Positions 56,871-64,000 of a stretch of 64,000 bases of DNA are shown in pieces. The DNA comes from Clitoria ternatea (taxonomy: Eukaryota > Streptophyta > Magnoliopsida > Fabales > Fabaceae): positions 16,353,001 through 16,417,000 of the forward strand of contig CM075671.1 in assembly GCA_037962975.1 (NCBI GenBank), read 5' to 3'. How positions within the stretch are numbered: the stretch's first letter is position 1; each line of letters begins with the position of its first letter. Below the pieces are notes generated by a model. That model saw nothing but the letters and a program-made list of their open reading frames with translations. It was not told the DNA's origin and made no database searches. Made by a program: the position numbers and the translations under genes.

Positions 56871-59800
56871 TGTAACACCCCTATTTTTATTAAAATTTTG
56901 AAGGAATTAAATTATGGTTCTTTAGAACTTTTTAATCTACGTATTATTTATGATTTTTTAGAATTTTTTGGAATTTTAGAATTTTTTAATAAAAATAATA
57001 TTTTTTAAATAATTTTAAATTCATATAAGTGACTTAAATTAAAAATATTTATAAGAAAGTGAATTTAAATTATAAGAAAATTTTCTAAAATCCGTTTCAA
57101 GTAGACTTATCTAAAAATTATCGGTTTGAGAAAAATCTTGATTTTTTCTAATCGTTAAAAAATTAGAAACGTATCAATAAATTTTTATTAACAGAAAATT
57201 TTAGATTTTTAAAATTTCAACTTTATATTACTTATTATAAAATTAGTGAGGACTGATATAATATCGCTAAATTTCAAAAAGGACTCATTTTGAATATTTA
57301 AAATATACCGAGTGAAAGGTTACTATTTGGCTTAATAATTCTGTCGACAGTTACTATGCAAAACACTGTGCGTGTACGAAATTTTCAAAGAATGCATAGT
57401 AACCTGGAATAAAAAATTCAAAAATGCATAGTACTTTTATATTAAAATAATGGAATACATAGTAAATTTTTTTTCCTATAAATACCGAAGGATTTCTTCT
57501 TTAGAATTCACAATTTCAGATTAAGTTTTCTTAATACAGTAGTGCTAGTGAGATAGTGGTGGAAGTGAGAGAGAGAAGAAAAGTTTTTGGAGAGAAGGTT
57601 CTGCCAAAATCCTAAGGTAAGAATACTTCTCTTTTATTTTTTTTAGGGTTATTTTTATATCGTTTTTAAAAATCTGTTATTATACTAGAAATAATATTAT
57701 TTTAAATTACTATTCTGCATAGTAAAATACTATTTCAACAGTAAATTACTATTTCAATAGTAAATTACTATTCAAATAGTAAATTACTATTTACTGTTAT
57801 TATTTACCTTTACTATTCATGATTTACTATTTACCGTTACTATTCATGATTTACTATTTACCGTTACTATTCGCGTTTTACTATTTACTGTTACTATTCA
57901 CTATTTACTATTCACTATTCACTATTCACTATTCAGAATTTACCATTTCTGTTTTAAGTAGTAATCTTAATCTTCGTCTTATGCTTATACTGAAATAAGA
58001 TTGATATTAATATTTCTAGAAATCGGAGGCGCAAAGCAAATCTCTTTTTGGTAACGACTCAAGGTAAGGGGGAGTGAGATAAGAAGTATAATATGAAAAG
58101 ACATAAGAATAATGGGAGGAGTCCCCTACTCCTTTTAAATTTAATAATATTATTATTTTAAAATATTAACTTTTTAACTTAAAATTTATAATAAATTTTA
58201 AATTAAATATCCGGTTAACTAACTCTAACATACCTATGCAAAGACTTAGACCATTATGACCTATATGGACTGGACTATACCTATGCAAGGACTTGGACCA
58301 TTATGACCCATATGGACTGAACTATACCTATGCAAGGACTGGATTATATGGACTTACATATACCTATGCGAGGAATTGACCAAAAGGACTAAAATTGACT
58401 ATATTAATAATCATTAAATTTTGTATTATGATATGTATTATTAATATTTAATTGATTTGATTATGATTTGATTATGATTGATTGATTGATGATATTTAGT
58501 TATGATTGATATTGTTTGATTTTGATTGATAATATTGTAATGTGGAGTTTGAGCATATAGCGGGCATGACGGAAAGCTAAAATTCAGTAAGAATTTCTTA
58601 CCTTACTCTTTAAATTTTATTATCTTTTATTATTAACTTTATTTTCAATATTTAGAATAAAAAAAATTAGTATTTATTTTAGAAAGAAAATATTTTATGA
58701 GAATTTATTTAATTAAATCTTGAGTTAAAGAAAAATTTTGTAATTTTAAGTATTTTTGGTTAATAATTATTCTCTTTTAATAAAACAAAATTTTTTGAAA
58801 GAAAATTATTTTATTTTTTCCAACTTAATAACTAAATATATTTGGAAATAATTGAGATTCCTAAATTTGATTTTGTTAAGATTTAATTTGAGAAAGATTA
58901 TGTAAAGTTTTATATGATAAAGTTTTTAGATATTTAAGGCTTAGAAACTCAATTTCAGTGAGATTCGAAAACTGTACCAAATTTATTTCTGTGGGACAGA
59001 AATTTAGAGAAAATGTACAGTTTATTGAAATAATGTTGTAAACCTTTAAGGGATTTAATAATTGAGTTTCTAAAAGCCTTAACCAACTCAATACGCGAGT
59101 AGTTCATGAATCATTAAAGTGAAATGAAATAATATTGTCTGGGGACGGATTATAGAAACCGAGGATACATTAGAGGAGGCTTAATTACGAGCCTTGGGAT
59201 GAGAGGGTGTGAAAGGGTGCTTCAGGGGACCTGGGGTAGCTCCCTAGTGTCGGGTACTTTCACAATAAAAACTTTCTCAATCTGACTAGTCTCTAAGTGT
59301 TTCCATACCAGTTGAGCTGTTAATATTATTATTATCCGGACTTATGGAACAGTGTAAACTCCTGGTTGGCCCAGTGCAAATTAAAATGTAAGGGCCCACA
59401 TATATAGGTAAGTTATGATGAAGATATTGCATAACATTCATGCATTCATAATTGATTGTGTATGTGATTGTGATTGATATTATTATGTATTGGTTGTGAA
59501 AACCCTTTGTTGCTTATGTCTTATTCGGAAATATTATATTCTGTTTCTCACTCCTTTCTCCGTGTTTTTGTTTCATATATTCTAAATTGATGGTTCAGAG
59601 GGAAGGATCGAAGAATATCAGCAGTAACTATAGCACGTTCTAGAAAGGGAGCTCGGTATGAATACCGTGGTCCAATGAATAAATAATGTTAATTAGTAAC
59701 TGCTTCTAGGCCATGGAGTTTCCTCTCTTTCTTATAATGTTTAATGTTTATTTTCTTCGGATGAATGTACAAATACTTTATAAAGTTTTTAATAATATTT

Positions 59801-59928
59801 GTGAGGTATTTCAGAAATAATGTATATAATTTATTCCGATAGTTTCTTTTTTACAATCATATCTTTAGTAAAAAAAAAATTTTACGAGTTTTTCTAGAAT
59901 TTATTAAGGTGAAACAGAGGGTGTTACA
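56871..59928 (+). repeat. 5' LTR of B3 (3,058 bp)
   Basis: TGTAACACCCC...GGGTGTTACA. It contains the TATA box (57477-57484), the AT-rich array (57710-57950), repeats of about 47 bp with TATACCTATGCAAGGACTTG (58220-58375), and the final 515 bp that also form B1. Confidence 0.93.
57477..57484 (+). promoter_or_regulatory. TATA box of the B-family LTR
   Basis: TATAAATA in the context CCTATAAATACCGAAGG, about 605 bp into the LTR. It is identical in B4 and both B2 LTRs (30318-30325 and 37871-37878, minus strand), although the surroundings vary. Confidence 0.75.
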
Positions 59929-59931
59929 AAG

Positions 59932-59943
59932 TGGTATCAGAGC
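59932..59943 (+). other. tRNA-iMet primer binding site of B3
   Basis: TGGTATCAGAGC, three bases after the LTR end. Confidence 0.93.
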
Positions 59944-60073
59944 AGTTAATCCAATAGGCCTGGGGAAAAGGTCTATCTTGCTTTGTCTGTAAACTCTGTA
60001 TAGGTAGAATATCTGACTTGGTAGTAACTGTGATTGATGTGACAAATCTCAGTTACTGTGAAACAGGAAACTA

Positions 60074-61132
60074 ATGGCTGGAAACGATCTTGCTGGAGTT
60101 GTAGAACGCTTAATCAATGCAATGGGAGCACGTGAAGGTCAAGGTAATGATGCCTTGAGAAGACTGGACCTATTCGAAAAGCGCAATCCACCTCGTTTCA
60201 AGGGAGGATATAACCCTGATGGAGCACAAATCTGGATTCGAGAGATAGAGAAGATCTTTTGAGCATTACAATGTAATGAAGCTGATAAGGTAGTCTTCGC
60301 TACTTATGCCTTATTTGAGGATGCCGAACATTGGTGGGATAGCATGCGTAGACAATTCGAAGTTAACGACGTGGAGATCACTTGGGATTATTTCAAGGAT
60401 ATGTTTCTGGAGAAATACTTTCCAGCTGATGTTAAAGAGAAAAGACAATTCGAATTCCTGTCGCTGACCCAAGGAAGTATGACCGTTGGAGAGTACGCAT
60501 CCAGGTTTGAAGAGCTATCTCGTTTTCATTCTCATTATAATGATGCTACTAATGAAAGAGATCGGTGTGCAAAGTTTGTAAATGGACTGCGGCCAGAAAT
60601 TAAGGAAGCTATACGAATGCAGGAAATCCGTGAATTTTCTGTATTGGTAAATCGCTGCAGGATCTTTGAAGAAGACCATAAGGATAGAATAACCAAAAGT
60701 CGTGAGCCCATTCACAAGGCAGGAGAAATAAGAAGTGGAGGACCTCACCATCACCAAAGAAGAGATTTCAGAAGGAATAAGCCTTACCAAGCACCATTTC
60801 GCCGGTTTGGAGCAGCATCTGTTCCTAACAGACCCCAAGCTTCAACTGGAAGCTATTACCCAACATCTGCACCAAATTTTAAATGTTTTATCTGTGGAGG
60901 ACCCCATTTGAAAAGGGATTGTCCTAAAAACACTTATGTTTGCTTTAAGTGTAACAAACCAGGTCATCACATCAAGGATTGCCCAGAGATGAAGAGAGAA
61001 AACCCTGAAGGTGCAAGTACAAGCATAAATACTCAAGGAGGCGCGCACAGTGCAGTCGGAAGGCCGAAAGCAAAAGGAAAGGTTTTTGCAATCACTGGGG
61101 AAGAAGCATCTCATGCTGATTCCATGGTATAA
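60074..61132 (+). pseudogene. B3 Gag (two nonsense codons)
   Basis: Starts MAGNDLAGVVERLINAMGAR. The capsid-type gag domain spans roughly residues 60-200 (HWWDSMRRQFEVNDVEITWD, YFPADVKEKRQFEFLSL, CAKFVNGLRPEIKEAIRMQE). A basic linker and two zinc knuckles follow (CFICGGPHLKRDC and CFKCNKPGHHIKDC; the first has three rather than four residues between Cys and His). A TGA at 60260-60262 replaces the CGA kept in B2, and a TAA at 61130-61132 replaces a Glu codon kept in B2. Downstream of the TAA the same frame runs on into protease, so Gag and Pol were one polyprotein. Zinc knuckles bind the element RNA. Confidence 0.93.
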
Positions 61133-64000
61133 GGTAAGTGTATCATTAATAAGATTTCTTTAACTGTTATGTATGACTCAGGTGCATCACATTCCTTTAT
61201 TGCCAATGACTGTGTAGAAAAACTAAAATTACCTGTGATAGAACTTCCATTTGACTTATCTGTACATACTCCTGGAAACAATCCCATTGTCACTTCTAAA
61301 GCTTGTTGGAAATGCCCTATTGTCATAGATGGTAGGGACTTTAAGGCTAATCTTTTCTGTTTACCCCTTTCTGGCTTAGAAGTTATTATTGGGCTAGATT
61401 GGTTGTCTGACAATCATGTTCTAATAGATTGTCATAATAAAACCATAATGTTTAAAGAACCAGTGAATTTGAATCCTGAGGATTCAAGATTTCTAACCGC
61501 CAACCAAGTGAGTGCCTCTTTAAAAGGAGGGGCTCCAGGATTCATGCTATTGCTTTCAACGAAAGGAGAGCAAGAATCAAAAATCAAAAATCTGCCGGTT
61601 GTGTGTGAATTTCCTGACGTTTTTCCTGAAGATATCCCTGGTTTACCCCCAGAAAGAGATGTGGAATTTTCCATTGATCTAGTACCTGGAGTTGGACCCA
61701 TTTCAATTGCACCATACCGAATGTCACCTCTAGAATTAGCAGAGTTGAAGAAACAACTTGAAGAGATGATAGAGAAGCAGTTTATACGACCCAGTGTATC
61801 CCCCTGGGGTGCACCAGTGTTGTTGGTTAAGAAGAAGGATGGTAGCATGAGGTTGTGTGTAGATTATCGACAACTGAACAAGGTGACAATCAAGAACAGA
61901 TATCCTCTACCAAGGATTGACGACTTGATGGATCAGCTACGTGGTGCCACGGTGTTCTCCAAAATTGATTTGAGGTCTGGATACCATCAAATAAGGGTGA
62001 AGAAAGAAGATGTATCGAAAACTGCTTTTAGAACACGCTATGGTCATTACGAATATCTAGTAATGCCTTTTGGTGTAACTAATGCACCAGCCGTATTCAT
62101 GGATTACATGAATAGGATTTTTCATCCATATCTAGATAAATTTGTAGTGGTGTTCATTGATGATATATTAGTGTACTCTAAAAGCAGAGAAGAACATGTT
62201 GAACACTTGAAGGTTGTGTTGGAAATCCTGAAAAAGAAACAACTGTATGCAAAGTTGTCGAAGTGTGAATTCTGGTTGGAAGAAGTAAACTTTTTAGGAC
62301 ATGTAATTAGTCAAGGAGGAATAGCTGTAGACCCTTCCAAGGTGGAAGCAGTTTTAAAATGGGAGAGACCAACCACGATCACTGAGATTAGAAGTTTCTT
62401 GGGCTTGGCTGGATACTATAGGAGATTCATTGAAGGATTTTCAAAGTTAGGATACCCATTGACCAAGTTAACACGGAAAGGACAACCTTTTGTGTGGACG
62501 ACACAATGCGAGAATAGTTTCCAAGAGCTGAAAGATCGACTTACTTCTGCGCCAGTGTTAGTACTCCCCGATCCACATCGAAGTTTTGAAGTTTACTGTG
62601 ATGCGTCTAAACAAGGACTAGAAAGTGTACTCATGCAAGACAAGAAGGTTGTAGCCTATGCGTCACGTCAATTAAGGCAACATGAGATTAACTACCCTAC
62701 CCATGACTTAGAGTTAGCCGCTGTAGTTTTTGCCTTAAAGATTTGGAGGCATTATCTATACGGTGCAACATTCGATGTGTTTAGCGATCATAAGAGTCTC
62801 AAGTATTTATTCGATCAAAAGGAGTTAAACATGAGGCAACGGAGATGGATGGAGTTCTTAAAGGACTACGACTTTGAGTTGCAATACCATCCTGGAAAAG
62901 CGAATGTAGTAGCTGATGCTTTAAGTCGAAAGTCTCTTCATGCATCCACAATGATGATTAAAGAGCTGGAATTAATAGAGAACTTAAGAGATCTTAACCT
63001 AGCAGTAAAGGTTAATGCTAACAGCTACAGATTAGGAGCGTTGCAAGTGACAAGTGAATTCCTGAGACAAGTTTTAGAGGCTCAAAGAGAGGATGAATTC
63101 CTGCAAGAGAAGAAAGAACTCTTGAAACAAGGAAAAAAAGTCGAGTTCAATGTAAGAAGTGACCAATTGCTAAGGTATAAGGATCGAGTGTGTATCCCTA
63201 ATCAAGAGGAGTTGAGGAAAGCAATTCTGGAAGAAGGCCATAAAAGTTATATGAGCATTCATCCCGGAGCTACTAAAATGTATCAAGATTTGAAGAAGTT
63301 ATTTTGGTGGCCTGGAATGAAGAAAGAAGTGGCAGAGTACGTGGCTGCATGTCTAATTTGCCAGAAGGTTAAAGTAGAACACCAAAAACCCCCTGGAATG
63401 CTACAATCAATGGAAATACCAGAATGGAAATGGGATAGCATTACCATGGATTTTGTGACTTCTTTACCCAAAACTCCATTAGGACATGATTCGATATGGG
63501 TAATAGTTGATAGACTAACAAAGTCTGCCCACTTTATTCCCATCAATATTCGTTACTCTATGGAGAAGCTGGCAAAATTATACATCGAGGAGATTGTGAG
63601 ATTGCATGGAATTCCTTCAAGTATCATTTCTGATCGGGACCCTCGCTTTACATCACAATTCTGGAAGAGCTTGCACAAGGCTTTGGGAACAAGACTGCGT
63701 CTGAGTTCAGCATATCATCCTCAGACGGATGGACAATCAGAAAGAACAATCCAATCTCTAGAGGACTTGTTACGAGCTTGTGTGTTAGAGCATAAAGAAA
63801 GTTGGAATCAATTCTTACCATATGTGGAATTTACCTACAACAACAGTTTCCATGCTAGCATTGGCATGGCACCTTTTGAAGCATTATATGGAAGAAAATG
63901 TAGGACCCCGCTATGTTGGTTTGAGACTGGTGAAAACTTGATGCTAGGACCAAAGTTGGTACAACAAACCACGGATAAAATCAAAATAGTTCAGGAAAAG
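61133..64000 (+). CDS. B3 Pol: protease, RT, RNase H, integrase (open to window end)
   Basis: The frame shows no stop that I could find over about 955 codons. Protease: YDSGASHSFIANDCVEKLKL (61170-61240). RT: CVDYRQLNKVTIKNRYPLPR (61858 on), GYHQIRVKKEDV, MPFGVTNAPAVF and FIDDILVYS, with the catalytic F-I-D-D at about 62152-62163. RNase H: FEVYCDASKQ (62585 on), KSLKYLFDQKELNMRQRRWM. Integrase: zinc-binding H..H..C..C (63235-63360), then the core with MDFVTSLP (63447 on), SDRDPRFTSQFW (63629 on) and DGQSERTIQSLEDLL (63727 on). The C-terminal part and any chromodomain lie beyond the window. The catalytic residues look intact, unlike in B2, but it lacks a start codon of its own because of the upstream TAA. 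Confidence 0.93.

Larger units (their letters stand above)
56871..64000 (+). mobile_element. Chromovirus-like element B3 (5' part, runs off the right edge)
   Basis: Order on the plus strand: LTR 56871-59928, tRNA-iMet primer site, gag from 60074, protease, RT, RNase H, integrase still open at base 64000. Sequence is very close to B2. It lacks the TRIM and the RT deletions of B2. The 5 bp before it are AAAGT (56866-56870); the other target copy is outside the window. Confidence 0.93.

Overview
This is a repeat-only stretch of a plant nuclear genome. AT-rich sequence, plant Ty3/gypsy lineages (Tat-type and Del/Tekay-like chromoviruses), CACTA (En/Spm) DNA transposons with a plant Ptta/En/Spm-type gene, a 5S-derived Cassandra-type TRIM and tRNA-iMet type primer sites all point to a flowering plant, probably a eudicot; I cannot name the family. 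I see no intact single-copy host gene. The only host-like coding sequence is captured inside transposons.

Right-to-left nest one (1-23370). A Tat-type element, called D here, runs on the minus strand: LTR 22730-23370, gag, protease, start of reverse transcriptase (RT), then after an 11.8 kb interruption the rest of RT, two RNase H domains, integrase, a tandem-repeat region and an antisense coiled-coil ORF ending at 3655. The interruption (8128-19915) is element E, a Del/Tekay-type gag-only derivative with three LTR blocks instead of two. The far end of D is broken by a chromovirus LTR (B1, 3141-3654), itself broken by a second Tat element (A, 1-3140) that leaves the window on the left.

Nest two (23958-53095). 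The outer shell is a CACTA transposon (CACTA-1, TSD AAA) that carries three exons of a polygalacturonase-like (GH28) gene. Inside it sits a minus-strand LTR element (F, 26293-52611, TSD ATTTT) with no gag or pol that I recognise but with its own ORF. Inside F are: a complete chromovirus-like element B2 (27869-38469, TSD AAAAG), which itself contains a 5S-rRNA-derived TRIM LTR (33743-34239, TSD CACTT); a solo LTR (40358-41627); and a second CACTA transposon (CACTA-2, 43433-50878, TSD ATG) with a five-exon TnpA/Ptta-like gene and a captured small plant gene.

Right flank (53096-64000). Uncharacterised AT-rich sequence is followed by truncated chromovirus-type LTR starts (54450, 54684) and then a third copy of the B family (B3, 56871 to the window end, plus strand), whose pol frame is open to the last base although its gag has stops.

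Most exact boundaries come from terminal TG..CA or CAC..GTG ends, target-site duplications and comparison of copies within the window. Lineage names are from motif recognition only, with no database search.
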